A stretch of DNA of 64,000 nucleotides from Nannobrachium achirus (GCA_963921795.1 OY997641.1:23652033-23716032); one strand, 5' to 3'. Positions 12,648 through 24,559 are shown, counted from the stretch's first letter. Made by a program: numbers and translations. Notes: a model not told the origin generated them from the letters alone.

Positions 12648-12783
12648 ATATCGTCGTTGTCAGGTGGAAACCTTGTACTGTATGTCCAAAACCGTCGTGG
12701 TGTGAGGCGTTGTGTGCTTGTAGATCTGCTATTTTCACTAGTTTTGTGCAACAGTCTAATATATGATGAGGCAGGGCTTTAAT
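12648..12783. mobile_element. Family D miniature element, partial
   Basis: The terminus ATCGTCGTTGTCAGGTGGAA is followed by the ACCTTGTA...TCCAAAACCG block, a hairpin arm (GTGCTTGTAGATCTGCTATTTTCACTAG) and a GATGAGGCAGGGCTTT block. Complete relatives are at 42641-42901 and inside 52147-52680. Confidence 0.65.
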
Positions 12784-12900
12784 TTAGGAAAAAAACATGC
12801 AAATTTGAAACTTGGACAAGGTTTCTGCTGGACAGTGATATATTTGGCTTCTTCTTCTCCCTTTTCTTCTTCTTTTTCTTCTTCTATTTTTCTGTCTCAG

Positions 12901-13012
12901 GTTTGGCCCTCCATTCCTAATGAGAGAGGATCGGTCCATTTCCTGGGACCAGCTGCAACAGAGCATCCTCAGCAAGCTTTACTACCTGATGATCAATGGA
13001 GCACAGGCACAG
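12901..13012 (+). CDS. usp43: USP43 exon: FGPPF segment
   Basis: The exon is bounded by GTCTCAG and GTAACC and completes the Arg codon split by the preceding intron. It encodes FGPPFLMREDRSISWDQLQQ and continues SILSKLYYLMINGAQAQ, ending in phase 0. This matches the human USP43 segment beginning FGPPFLIRED. The segment lies in the non-catalytic insert of the USP domain. A long pyrimidine-rich run (12850-12897) precedes the acceptor. Confidence 0.92.
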
Positions 13013-13923
13013 GTAACCGTAGTCTCAGACTCACAGATAGTCTGATGATGTTGCCTCAAAAAAAAAAACAACGTCTCTATTCCTATCAGCTGTCCGCAGT
13101 GTCAAGGTGCATGCACTTCCGAACGTTAATACCTTTTCAGAATCGAGCAGAATCTAAATACCACATGAAAGCAGTGGTCTGTGGTTGTTTTTCTTTTCTT
13201 TCTTTTTTTTTGCATGTCAATCAAGAGACCCTCATAGTAGACGGCTCTTGAATTCATTGAGAATCATTCTGGCCCACTGGGCCCCAGGCCTAATGCCAAT
13301 AATCAATGGTCTGGCTTGCAAGACTAAGGCTAGATTAAGACTAGGCCTATTGAAAAAGACAGATGCAAAGCAAGCTTTAAGGGCCAAAAAATATGCCAAG
13401 AACAGGCAACACCAGGCAAGTGACATTGAGAAAATAACCAAGCAGCGATGTGCCCAAAGCCAAAGGATGCTGTACATCAGCCTTGATATACCCATAAAAC
13501 GGCATAGCTGTGTGAGGTAGATGTGAGGGCCATGTAGGATCATGCTGACCTAATTCTGCTGCTGGTATTTGTTGAATAATTTGCCTGTAAATAATTCTTT
13601 AGCTACATCTTTAATCTGGCTGACTAATCTAATAAATAAACATAAATTGTATTAATTGGCCTATTAATAATGTGCTCTGATAGATTACCTTAATGATAGA
13701 GCGCACCTCGTTTGATGTGCAATGATAACATGCCAAATGGAACAAAGGGTGAGCTCACAACCAAATTAAAACAGAAAGAGAGTACTTTTGTCAGCGCTCT
13801 GTACTAGTGCATTACACTCTGTCCAATTTTCATAATATAAAAAGAGTGTGACATGGATGCTGAATAATCTTCAAAATAACATGAATTGAGGATGGCACTG
13901 CTTGTGGCTTCCCCTGCATGGGA
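13013..13923. other. USP43 intron: no gene seen
   Basis: No exon or recognised element. The 111-residue plus frame at 13185-13520 lacks any domain signature and is treated as chance. Confidence 0.45.
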
Positions 13924-13931
13924 ATTCAGAC

Positions 13932-14108
13932 CAGTGTTGATTTCGTTGACTAAAACTGGAAAGATGGAAAGAAAGGGTAAAATCTTAAAAAATAGAGAGT
14001 TTAAAAATCAGGCATGCACCATCAAGGTCCACCAAAATGCATTTTAGTCGACTAAAACTAGACTAATACGAAAAAGTTTCAGATGACTAAAACTAAATCA
14101 AAACACCG
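13932..14108. mobile_element. hAT-type miniature element, 7/8 target duplication
   Basis: The ends CAGTGTTGATTTCG and AAATCAAAACACCG are inverted copies with mismatches. The flanks are ATTCAGAC (13924-13931) and ATGCAGAC (14109-14116), an 8-base duplication with one difference. Interior GACTAAAACT motifs recall a miniature family common in fish genomes. Confidence 0.7.
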
Positions 14109-14229
14109 ATGCAGACCAACAAGGCCTATATTATGTCTGCTATAATTTGCAAACTGTTATGTCTTCATGTCAGCTATAGCATGTGTATGTCTGCTTCATG
14201 AGTACTAAATCCAAATAAACATTGTTTTC

Positions 14230-14396
14230 TTTTAATTAAAGCCCTACATCATCATACAAGGGTGTTGCACAAAAGTAGTGAAAATAGCGTATCTACAAGC
14301 ACACAACGCCTCGCAATGCGAGCAATGCTTTTTTGAATAATAACAAAAAAGGAAGGTTTTGGACATACTGTACGAGGTTTCCACCCGACAACGACG
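14230..14396. mobile_element. Family D miniature element, partial
   Basis: It contains CATCATACAAGGGTGTTGCACA, a hairpin arm (GAAAATAGCGTATCTACAAGC) with inner GCCTCGCAATGCGAG, and the terminus GGTTTCCACCCGACAACGACGAT at the right. The second hairpin arm is missing. Confidence 0.65.
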
Positions 14397-15699
14397 ATAA
14401 ACATCCAAATGTAAATACTAGGGAGTATGCCAGTAAATAATATAGTTCATTATTTATCAGCATAGTGTATTTGCAACATCAGTGAACCACATGCAGTACC
14501 TCATGATACCACCGGCCGACCTTGTACAGGGCCTTGCATATCTCCCAGATGGTCCTATTGCAAATCATTACAAGCTGTCCAATAAACCCATACATCTCCT
14601 TTTCTTTGCACACCAATAGCTGTTGTCGCTTTGTGGTTGGTATGTTATGCTATAACATACCAACCTTTACTTTTTTTTTGCTCGCTTGCGAATTTTCGTA
14701 TGTTGGATTACGAATCTCAAGCGAGCTTCAGGTCCTTGCAAGTAGATTTTCAGGTAACCGGTAAAGTCGGCGGAAAGAAACTCCCCTTTTTTTTTTACTG
14801 AAAATAAGGTTAGAAATAACTTAACTGAGGTTAAGATTAGGAATAGGGTTAGGTTTAACCATTTAGGCATAGTTTACAGAGGTATATAAGGATATTAAGG
14901 ATCCCAATGGAAAATAACAAATAAGCCTTGCCTTACCCGAGTTTACTTTTAGTTGATATTGTACCAGTGAACTGTACTGTCATGAAACTTTCTTTTCCCA
15001 TCCAAAAACCTTTAATAAATATCTCAATCAATCAATCAAAAGGCATAAACTATCAGCCTGGGCAAGTTTCTTTCCACTGACTCTTCTGGTATTCGATTTT
15101 CATACCGTCCTGAAACGGTATGAAAATTTGTACACTGTCAGAGTTAAGGGGAGACCTTGAAATTTGAAAGTTTGAGAAACTGGTAAATGGTCAGCATCAA
15201 TGTCTAGTGTGCTGTGAGTCGTAGTCAATGATTGGGTCAGAAGGTCAGCCAGTCTCTCCTCCATGCTCCAGTGGCTTAATGAGGAGCCCACCTTGGCTTG
15301 TTTGTTTCTCTGCGGTTGGTGTTGTTGTGACTGCGGTGGAACGTGAGATGTAACGATACAAATGCGAACAACACAGCCTGTTTAGACGTACCACAGCGGT
15401 GAGTTGCTGTCAAATCAATTATTTACCTTGCTGAAGCCAAAGGCTCCGTTTTCGCGCTTGTTGCTTGTTTGTGTGTGTGCGTGCGTGCGTGTGTGCGTGC
15501 GTGCGTGTTTGCCTGTTTTCTCACGCTGTGATTGTAGTTAGGTTCAGCCGCCCAGCAGTACTGTAGTAACGTGCTGTTAATCATGTATCCAAACAGATTT
15601 CCAATTAGTGTCTCCCCATGCATTGGGCGGACTGGCTGGCTCTAACAGCATGAAGCCATACAGCGTGCTGTGAGGAAATTAACTGATGACCTGCTGGGT
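14397..15699. other. USP43 intron: no gene seen
   Basis: It includes a short palindrome around GTATGTTATGCTATAACATACC (about 14640-14662), a GGTTAGG-rich stretch at 14810-14860 and a GTGC/GTGTGC stretch at 15470-15510. The segment 15569-15596 is the apparent template of the inverted 28-base insertion at 21988-22015. Confidence 0.45.
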
Positions 15700-16044
15700 T
15701 AGTCGATGTTTTTACAACAAACACACAGTAAAACTAGAAGCAGTGCTCTTCCGAGCACAGGTCTCCACCAGGCCATGCGTCCTGGTGGTGCTACTGTATA
15801 ATAGGCCAATGTAAATAGGCTGGCATATGTTCTTCACCTTAGACCTTTCATGGCAATCGGACACTGCATGCATGATTTGAGCATTGTGTTCCAAAAATGT
15901 GTTTTGCTAAAGTCTACCTGCTGGTGGCGCTATAACAGGCCAACGTGAAAAGGGTAGCATTTGTTCCTTGACATAGTGGGAACATGTTTGACAAATTTCA
16001 CGGTAATCGAAAGCTGCGTTGATGATTTGAAGCATTTTGTTCAA
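15700..16044 (+). mobile_element. Family B repeat, left part, split by the Ngaro-like insertion
   Basis: The block CAGTGCTCTTCCGAGCACAG and later GGTGGCGCTATAACAGGCC match 56940 onward. The repeat is interrupted at 16045 and resumes at 21671 (CTGAGCAATCCTGCAAACTT). Elsewhere (22220, 57270) the two halves are continuous, so the intervening 5.6 kb is an insertion. Confidence 0.75.
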
Positions 16045-16282
16045 AAAATAAAGCATAGCGTAAGTTTATGCAGGGCATGGGAGTCAAGTCGCCGCCAGTC
16101 TGAGTGTCAGTTGTCAGTCAGCTCTGTTCTCATACCTCATTAACATATCTGCTGGTCATTATGTCACATGACTGCCATACTCCAATCAGAGCTCTCAATC
16201 AGTAGGGAAGGCTCCTTTAAATAGAGCTTGCTTTCCCTACCAATGCTTGGTTCCGAAGCTTCGGAATCATTTGCTGCTTGCT
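16045..16282 (+). repeat. Split direct repeat A1
   Basis: Starts AAAATAAAGCATAGCG and ends TTTGCTGCTTGCT. The second copy A2 at 20969-21206 has equal length and no difference that I can see. It contains TTTAAATAG and a palindrome TTCCGAAGCTTCGGAA near 16252-16267. Confidence 0.9.
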
Positions 16283-18490
16283 GCTGCGGCTGCTCTACTC
16301 TCTGGTTCTGCTCGAAAGCTTGGTGATACCATATGGTTCTGCTTTAGATACTGCTTACTGCCGTGCTGCTTCAATAGCAATGCTAGCCTGCTTTTATATC
16401 TGTTGCTATCACTATGCTACTGCTAACAGTATTATGCCTAATGTTAACTACAGCTATCATGATGCACTACTTCATTAGTTCTCATTTACGTGTTTACTAC
16501 TACTCATAACTTGAACAAGGTCTCATCTAAAATGTATTACTAGCATGCTTGCTTCTCAGAAGAGAAAACATTTCAATAGTATAGCATATGCTAACAGTGG
16601 TAGTAGTGGAAGCTTCAAATTGTTTGTAGCAACATAAGCTAACAGCATGCTTTGCTCTACAGTGCACCCCGAACCATGATGGCATTGGCTGTGATTTGTG
16701 CTGCCTAGAACAGTATGTGAACTGTTGTTCCTGCCCAGCTTCCAGTGCTGTTTGTCTCCAGCAGATGCCACACTGGGTTTCTTAAATCTTTAATCGCAGG
16801 GCTACACTCTGCAAACACCAGCTAGTTCGGCAGCTAATCCAACATGTTGGCCGGTGTGGCCATACTCCCTTCAGATGCATGGCTCCATGCAGGGATTCCC
16901 ATCCTGCTTTAAACAGGTGTAGCTATGCTATTATTGATATCATGCATGGATGATATTCTGATGCTATTGCTCACTTCTAATATATGCCTCTTTTCCCAAC
17001 ATTGCTGCTAATCATATACTAATGCTACTTTTACTCTGCAGGCAGGTTGGAACTACTGAGTATATTTGTGTATTAAGATTAATGCTTTGCTCATTCAGGA
17101 ATCATGTCAAGTGTTTACAGGAGTAGCACTGCCCCTTTAAGGGCAGAGCATAAGGGGAGGTGGCTGCGTCTGGGCCTGTTTGGCCATGCAGAAGCCTGAG
17201 TCCGAGTGTTTGTTGGGGACCTGTCCTTGAGGAGTGGTTCAGCTAGTATTCGGTAAGAGTCTTGAATCAAATATTGACGCTTAGATAATTCAGTGGTACA
17301 GCATTTCAAGATGTTTTATGGAGGGGGTTTAAATGTTTAATGGTTAACATATGCCTTTCATGGGTGTAAGAACTTGTTACCGTGAGAGAGATTGTCATGT
17401 GCTACAGTTGAATTAGTCCATATTCATCTAACTGCCACTACTTGGAGTAAAGTAGGTGAGATTGCGGCATTCAAGCGAGGATCAAACACGCTCACTCTCA
17501 CACTTGCTTAAGTATGGAAATGAAGGTTCTTGCACAGGTGATTATTTGGCTTTATAAACACCATAGTTAATGTCTATGTGGTGGAATGGTGGAAAGTTGA
17601 TAAGGGAGGTTGTTAAATGGGCAATGCATCATGGGTAGTGTAGTCTATGTACTGCTACCATACACATTCACACTGTTCTCAGTCTAGCAGTGTTGCCAGG
17701 TCTGCCCATTATAAGCAACTCGGTCTTGTTTCCCCATAACTTCTAGTTGTGGGTTGTTTGTTCGGGCTTGTTCTGAAGTAAAGTTGCTTATTTGGCTTGC
17801 TTTCAACATCCTTCCAACATGCTTCCTGTTAGAATCAGCCTAGTCTGTGTGCAGAGTGGGTTAATTCCCTTTTTGAGCCACATGAGGTCAAGCAGCTACT
17901 GTGTGTGTAGTGTGGGGAGAGTTGAAGACTTGTTAGAAGGTTGCATGGGAAAAGTACAGTTGCATGATGGTACAGTTCTACTAAAAGGAGATCCTAGGAA
18001 GCTCTCCCTATTTACTCAGGAACCTTTGAGAGAGAGGTTTGAGTGAGAGGAATATTCCAGCATGGTGAGAGGCTTGTTCACTGCTAAATGCTAATGTTAG
18101 CGCATTTGGAACCTTTGAGTTGTATAGAGTAAGAGGATACATTCCAGCATGGGGAGAGGCTTGTTCACTGCTAAATGCTAATGTTAGAGGCTAATGTTAG
18201 TAACTCGGGGGTTGTCATGGGCTCATGCTACAACGCTATCATGGGAACACTGGAATGGCCATGTGAAAAGCTTGTTCACTGCTAAATGCTTATGTTAGCG
18301 GCTAATGCTAGTAACACTCAGGGGTGCCATTGTCTTATGCTACAAACGCTAGCATGGTAACACTGAAGTGGCCATGTGAAATGGATAAACTGAGTTGATT
18401 ATTGTATCTATGCACAGCCAGTACATGCTGAACGTTGTTCGGAACAGCGTTAAACACTTGTGCTGTAATTTTGCACACGGTGAAAAAGAT

Positions 18491-18768
18491 CATGTTTCAT
18501 TTCCAGGCTTCTGCCATTTTGCTGTATGCTCAACTTATGCTCATGCTAAAGCTGCTACATGTTTGTTGCTAACATCATGTTTCATTTCCAGGCTTCTGCC
18601 ATTTTGCTGTATGCTCAACTTATGCTCATGCTAAAGCTGCTACATGTCTGTTGCTAACATCATGTTTCATTTCCAGGCTTCTGCCATTTTGCTGTATGCT
18701 CAACTTATGCTCATGCTAAAGCTGCTACATGTCTGTTGCTAACATCATGTTTCATTTCCAGGCTTCTT
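18491..18768 (+). repeat. 85-bp tandem repeat with acceptor-like motif
   Basis: Three full 85-base units start at 18491, 18576 and 18661, with a partial one from 18746. Each has CATGTTTCATTTCCAGGCTT, resembling a 3' splice site. Degenerate relatives (…TCATTACAGCTCCATG, …TCTTTTCAGCTTCGTG) continue to about 19240 inside the Ngaro-like element. Confidence 0.9.
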
Positions 18769-20751
18769 TCTTTATCAGTTGTGCTGCTATGCTACAATGA
18801 TCACATAATTGTGCTAATGGCTCTTGTTGCTGCTGCTTCAGTCAGATACTATCATGTGTCCTAGAATTTCAGCTATTGCTAGCTCCACTCAACCTGCTGC
18901 TGCCTGCTAGCATAACTGCTAATAATTACAGCTAATGCTACTGCTAGTTAATGCTAACATCATGTTTATCATTACAGCTCCATGCCGGAGCTGTGGCATG
19001 CCCACTGCTACGGCATCAGGTTTTATCATTGCAGCTTCATGCTAAAGCTGCTTCATGTTCCGCTAAATCGTGTTTTTCTATATAGCTTCTTGCTGAGGCT
19101 GCTACATGTCTGCTGCGAACATCATGTTATCTTTTCAGCTTCGTGCTGGAGCTGCTGCATGGCTGCTGCTACAGCATGTCATTGCAGCGTTGTGCTGCAG
19201 CTTCTGTGTGTTTTCTGCTAACATGTTTATCTTTATAGTTTCGTCCACTACTGTATGAGGCCAGTCAGGAGTCGGTTGGCACTGCAGAGGGCATTGCTAC
19301 TACAGCTTCAGCTAACGCTACTTCTGCTGCAACCATGAGCCTGCCTGCCTGTACTCCTGCCTGCACGCCTGCCTGCCCACCTGCTGCACGCCTGCCCGCC
19401 TGCTGGCCCGCCTGCTTGCACGCTACAGATTCAGCAGACAGGGGAGTGGCTGCCTGCCTGTTTCATGAGCGACATCGATGTGTCGCGATGATCGAGGATT
19501 CTGGATCGAGGATACTCACCTGGACCTCCTCCCGAAGCCATGAAAGGCAGGTCATTCGTTAATCAAACTGCATCTTCATCTAAAGGCATAATTATATGGC
19601 TGATAAGTCAGATGTATTATATAGATTGCGTGGTTGTGGATGATAATAATAATTATAATAATGATGATCGTTGCAACAAGTCTCAAGATGATTCGAAGTA
19701 TATTTCAGCAGCACCTTATGCTTGTATGAGTTCATTAATATTCAGCCGGGTGGTGCATCAAGGCAATCCAGACTACGTTCTCAAACTAATACTTCTTTCT
19801 ATCCTCTATGTCATGGTATCTGCCTGGCGTCCTCTGGCGAGGCAAGCTGTATCGGACCTTGGAAGGATGGCTACCAGAGATGCTTCCTGCAGCATCGGGG
19901 ATGGCTCCACACCTGTACATCTCTCTATGCATACAACCGGGCTGGCTCCAACTCGGAAGTTATGGACGCTGATCCTCGGCAGCTATGAATGTTACTCGCC
20001 AGGAAGGAGGTCATTCTTGTTGCTCAAAAGCATGAGCGGCATTAAGTGAGGAGACGGTCGGCTAATTAATTGCTCAAAGGTGGTTGGCACGGTTATCACA
20101 GCTGTTAATATCAACTTCCAATTGCAGGGTCACGTCTACCTAGCATGGTGGGTAACCTCAAACAGCTCGCTCCCCCTTTAAGGGATGGGGCACAACTCGG
20201 CAAGCGTAGCTGATTCACTCTTCTTCGCAGTGTAGGATGGCTTAAGACCAACTGCTTAATACAATTTGGTTCTGCGTTAGAACCGCTCGCACACACAGCA
20301 CAGCAAGCGTAGCTGACCCACTTTATACACTAATGGTAGGATGGCCTTTTCTTAATTTAAGAACTGCTTCTTAACGGAATAATTATTTCAAAGGTCGGCA
20401 GCGTCGCTTCGCTGCCTCTCTTAGCTATTTCATTTCACTAATCATAGAATGGTCTCTTTTAAGATGCAGCATGTATCTTTTAGCATAAAATAAATTTGTC
20501 AACGCAGAGATCGCAGCTAGCTGCTGCTACACATAGTTACTGCTAAGCTTAGGATGGCTTCTCATGGTTCAAGACTGCAGTCTTTTACTTTTAATCATGT
20601 AGAAGTCTGCAGTGGCGCTCTGCTGCTACACATAACCAGAGTCTGACTGACACAGGTTTTATGTGGCGTTGGGTTCCGTGTTTTGGGGGGTTTTAAAGCG
20701 CTCTCTGGTTGGCCGAGCCCTGCCAAGACAGAGAGCAAGCTCATTAGTTTT

Positions 20752-20968
20752 GGGGGGTATTGCTGCGTTCCCTGATTTTGCTTAGCATGCTCAGAAATGC
20801 CTGCACAAAATTCAGGGAGCATCTCCGATCGCGGAGCCCTTCAAACGCCAAGTTTAACTGTATTCCATTTATGCAATAAATGGTTAAATATCCTTGCCAA
20901 TATCTTGCCGAGTCTATCTGTTCATTATGTTATTAATTGTTATATTCTTGACGTGAATGTTCCTGCCT
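20752..20968 (+). repeat. Split direct repeat B1
   Basis: Starts GGGGGGTATTGCTGCG and ends ATGTTCCTGCCT, directly followed by A2. The matching copy is B2. It contains AATAAA near 20874. Confidence 0.9.
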
Positions 20969-21206
20969 AAAATAAAGCATAGCGTAAGTTTATGCAGGGC
21001 ATGGGAGTCAAGTCGCCGCCAGTCTGAGTGTCAGTTGTCAGTCAGCTCTGTTCTCATACCTCATTAACATATCTGCTGGTCATTATGTCACATGACTGCC
21101 ATACTCCAATCAGAGCTCTCAATCAGTAGGGAAGGCTCCTTTAAATAGAGCTTGCTTTCCCTACCAATGCTTGGTTCCGAAGCTTCGGAATCATTTGCTG
21201 CTTGCT
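20969..21206 (+). repeat. Split direct repeat A2
   Basis: Same 238 bases as A1, abutting B1 without spacer. Confidence 0.9.
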
Positions 21207-21453
21207 TCCTCCTCCACCCCAGCCTCCACCTTTGCATGATCACTCTGGCTAAGCTCAAATACTTGTGATTGTCTGATTAAGTTACATGTCAATGTGGTTA
21301 AGCAAGTACTGTGATCTTGTCTAAGTTTCATGTCATGTTGTTAAGCTCATACTGTGATTTTGTCTAAGTTCATGTCAATGTTGTTAAGCTCAATACTGTG
21401 ATTTGACTATGTTACATGTCACGGTTATTGCTATTTGCTATTCTATCCCTATG

Positions 21454-21670
21454 GGGGGGTATTGCTGCGTTCCCTGATTTTGCTTAGCATGCTCAGAAAT
21501 GCCTGCACAAAATTCAGGGAGCATCTCCGATCGCGGAGCCCTTCAAACGCCAAGTTTAACTGTATTCCATTTATGCAATAAATGGTTAAATATCCTTGCC
21601 AATATCTTGCCGAGTCTATCTGTTCATTATGTTATTAATTGTTATATTCTTGACGTGAATGTTCCTGCCT
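21454..21670 (+). repeat. Split direct repeat B2
   Basis: Same 217 bases as B1; ends at the junction with the interrupted family B repeat. It is separated from A2 by 247 bases with three GTTAAGCTCA-type units. Confidence 0.9.
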
Positions 21671-22640
21671 AAACTGAGCAATCCTGCAAACTTTGGAAGC
21701 CAATATTAGCCAATTAGGATGGAACATGAAATATCAAATGGATCGGACTTGATCACATGACTATAGAGATACTGTGTACCGATTTGCATGATTTTTGGAT
21801 AAAATCTCAAGGAATAATAGGAAAAAATGTGTTTTACATAAGTCGGCCTCCTGGTGGCGCTATAAAAGGCTGATGTGAAAAATGCAGGGAAAGGGTTTTT
21901 CCTTGGCCTCTAGGGAGTACGCTTACAAAGTTTGAAACTGATCGGTGGAGTTATAGGTAAAACCACAAATCGGCCTGTTATAGCTTGCTGTTTGGATACA
22001 TGATTAACAGCACGTTTTTCCTTGGCCTCTAGGGAGTACGCTTACAAAGTTTGAAACTGATCGGTGGAGTTATAGGTAAAACCACAAATCGGCCTGTTAT
22101 AGCGCCACCATGAGGCTGATTTCAAAAATTTGAAGTGGCATTTCTTCCTCGACCTAGTGGGAACGTGTGTGCGCGATTTCATGATAATTGCACTTTGCGT
22201 TTGGGATTTGAGGCATTTTGTTCAAAACGGCTCAATCCTACAAACTTTGGAAGCCAATCTTAGCCAATCAGGATAGAATATGCAAAATCAGACAGATCCG
22301 TGTCGATCACATGACTGTCGAGATACTGCCTACCGATTTGTAGGATTTTTGGACAAAATCTGTAAGAGTAGTGCACAGAAATGTGTTTTGGGAACATCGG
22401 CCACTAGGTGGCGCTAGAAAAGGCCCATTTGATCAATTTAGGGCAGAGGTTCTAGATTGGCATCCAGGGAATGTGTGTGCTCACTTTGGCAGCGATCGGG
22501 CCAATGGCGACTGAGATTAGGTGCTCACAAACTGCGAGGACACACGGACGGACGCACGCACGCACGCACGCACGCACGGACGGACACACGGACGGACGAA
22601 GGGGAAAACATACTCTCCCCCATGCCTTCGGCTGGTGGAG
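21671..22640 (+). mobile_element. Family B repeat, right part
   Basis: This continues the repeat interrupted at 16045. It includes two GGTGGCGCTA blocks, a local 89-base duplication, an (ACGC)n array (about 22550-22578) and the end block GGAAAACATACTCTCCCCCATG with CCTTCGGCTGGTGGAGACA. The same end block follows an (ACGG)n array at 57570-57700. Confidence 0.7.
21896..22103. repeat. 89-bp direct duplication around an inverted templated insert
   Basis: The copies 21896-21984 and 22015-22103 are identical by eye and flank 30 extra bases. Of these, 21988-22015 is the exact reverse complement of 15569-15596 (28 bases, counting one shared with the second copy). Confidence 0.85.
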
Positions 22641-24211
22641 ACAATTACCAATGGTAATTACCTCTGAGTGTAAATGCACCCTTACCCGTCCATGTTTACA
22701 GTAAACTCCCCACTAGTAATTTAACTCTTGAGTGTAACATTGGGCCTAAATGTATGCTTCCCTGTCCATTTGGTAAAATCCCCAGTATCAATTTAATTCT
22801 GAGTGTAACAATGGACCTACCGTGAATGGACCTGTCTACTTAGTGCCATTCCCGAACTAGTTTGGGATTTTGGAACCAGCCGTAGTGTGCGTTTTATATT
22901 AAATAACACTAGCGCGCATTCAATGTAACCCATGGGTGAAAGAAAACTCCTCACTGCCATTGGGCGATGATGTCACCAGGAAGTGTGTATTCTCCATAGG
23001 CTCCTATTCATTGCGCTGCAAAGAACAGGCTTTATGTCTGAATCTTTCTCAAAAAAAAAATGTTTAGATCGCAGAGAAACCTTTTTTGGTGGTTACAATT
23101 TTTCTTCTCTGTGTGAAAGTAAACATCCTAATCTACATCGGATCTAGTGATTTCCACAACATGGACATGATCGCGGCTTCCGGGGCTCTTCAAAATAAAG
23201 CGCAGTGAATGGCAGCACACTCTGGCACACTGTGTTTGGATGATTAAAAAATAATAGCACTTTCTGAGACTGTAAAAGCTCAAATCAACAGTGGGGATTT
23301 TACTCTCCCGGGCCCACATAGCCTAGTCGTCTGATCTGTAAATATGATTTCTCTCTTCCCCTTCATGCCAGACTCAGCCGGCTATTTAATTAAAAGCTAA
23401 CGTGTACAGTCCAGTACAGTATAATCAGTTTACCTCTGCCAAGATTGGAGAAATGTTCCAATGGGTGCTTTTCATCCAAGTAAATGTGTCATTTGTAGCA
23501 CCGACGCACAGCGTTAACAATTGACTGTTCTTCTCCTTCATCTAATTTTAGCCATGGCAAATAATGCAAGCCATGGCAAATAATGCAACCCCCCTCCCTA
23601 GAAAAAAGAAGAATACAAATAATAATAATAATTAAAAGGCAGTATAGCAGCCAGGCAGTCATTCTGTTACTAAAAGTACTGAAATGGCGAGGTAGTTCGC
23701 CCACTGCTCACCAAAGTACACAATGTGATATGATATGCCATATCAATTTTCCAATTTAGGCATTTAGTAGAAACTCTAATCCAGAGCGACTTACAATAGC
23801 AAGGTAAACACATAAATCAAATCTAGGATCATTGGTAAACCAAGAACCTAGCTAGCATAAAGCCCTTTGCACACAGGACAGTTGCGTTTTTTTCGTTTGC
23901 TGTATGAATAAAACGCATTGGATTTGGTGTGCAATGCTTTGCAGAATCGGCGCTGCGGATCCCAAAAGGAGTCATAAAAGGAGTGATGAGTTTTTTACCG
24001 CATGCGACAAGACGCACAAATTGAACTGAGTTCGATCGAGAGAAAAAAACACACTGCCGCAGCCACTCGTCGCACGGCTAATTATTATCCGGTGTGCATG
24101 AGGTCGTAGAGAATCATTGTTTTCTTTTTAAAAAATGAAATTATCCGTTTTATCCGTGCGGATAAACGTGCCTGTGTGCAAAGGGCTTAAGTCTCAACAA
24201 TATAATTTTAA
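22641..24211. other. USP43 intron: no gene seen
   Basis: Contains GAGTGTAACA-type short direct repeats at about 22665-22815 and a CATGGCAAATAATGCAA doublet at 23550-23590. Between about 23860 and 24190 GCACACAGGACAG and CTGTGTGCAAAGGGCTT-type blocks are inverted, suggesting an eroded palindromic element. No exon was recognised. Confidence 0.45.
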
Positions 24212-24550
24212 ATCCTGAATACTAATTGAAGCCGAGGCTGAATTGGCCCGAATCGTATGAAAGAGGCACATGTTTGGTTCTACAGACTCCAACTTTCGCA
24301 TGCAGATAGCTCAGATCATTGCCTACTTTGCCGTTACTGTACTTATTTTCCAGTAGAACCGCCAATGCAACCAATATGCCCATAAAAGGGGATCCTGACT
24401 ACTATTTGAAGCCGAGGCCGAATTGGCCTGAATCGCATGAAAGAGGTCTCACAGCACATGGTTGGTTCTACAGACTCCACCTTTCGCACGCAGATAGCTC
24501 AGATCTTTGCCTACGTTCTTAGCTACTTCCCCTGCCGTTACTGTACTTGC
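24212..24550. repeat. 180-bp imperfect tandem duplication
   Basis: Units begin at 24212 and 24392 (ATCCTGAATACTAATTGAAG versus ATCCTGACTACTATTTGAAG) and share ATGAAAGAGG, GGTTCTACAGACTCCA and GCAGATAGCTCAGATC blocks. The divergence shows an older event. Confidence 0.8.
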
Positions 24551-24559
24551 ATGATGTAC

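Larger units (their letters stand above)
16045..21670 (+). mobile_element. Ngaro-like retroelement (split direct repeats A1-internal-B1-A2-B2), non-coding
   Basis: The insertion consists of A1 (16045-16282), 4.47 kb of internal DNA, B1 (20752-20968), A2 (20969-21206), a 247-base spacer and B2 (21454-21670). A1 and A2 are the same 238 bases and B1 and B2 the same 217 bases as far as I can read, so the insertion is young. This order, with neither LTRs nor inverted ends, is the split direct repeat pattern described for Ngaro-type tyrosine-recombinase retrotransposons. The only possible target overlap is AAA(A), in keeping with the lack of target duplication in that group. A has a TATA-like TTTAAATAG (about 16216), B an AATAAA (near 20874). 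I found no reverse transcriptase, RNase H or recombinase motif; internal frames are at most 169 residues and low in information. I infer a non-autonomous derivative or a new group. Orientation is set by A before B. Confidence 0.75.

Noticed and set aside
18491-18768. CRISPR-like direct repeats
   Set aside because: The 85-base units are contiguous without spacers and sit in a eukaryotic retroelement.
19335-20049. Possible gag-like or recombinase frame in the Ngaro-like element
   Set aside because: The frames are low complexity (Cys-Pro-Ala repeats) or lack any motif of RT, RNase H or tyrosine recombinase that I can point to.
16045-21670. LTR retrotransposon with ordinary LTRs
   Set aside because: The left end has only A and the right end has B1-A2-B2, so no full direct repeat lies at the left. 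The split-repeat model explains both ends.
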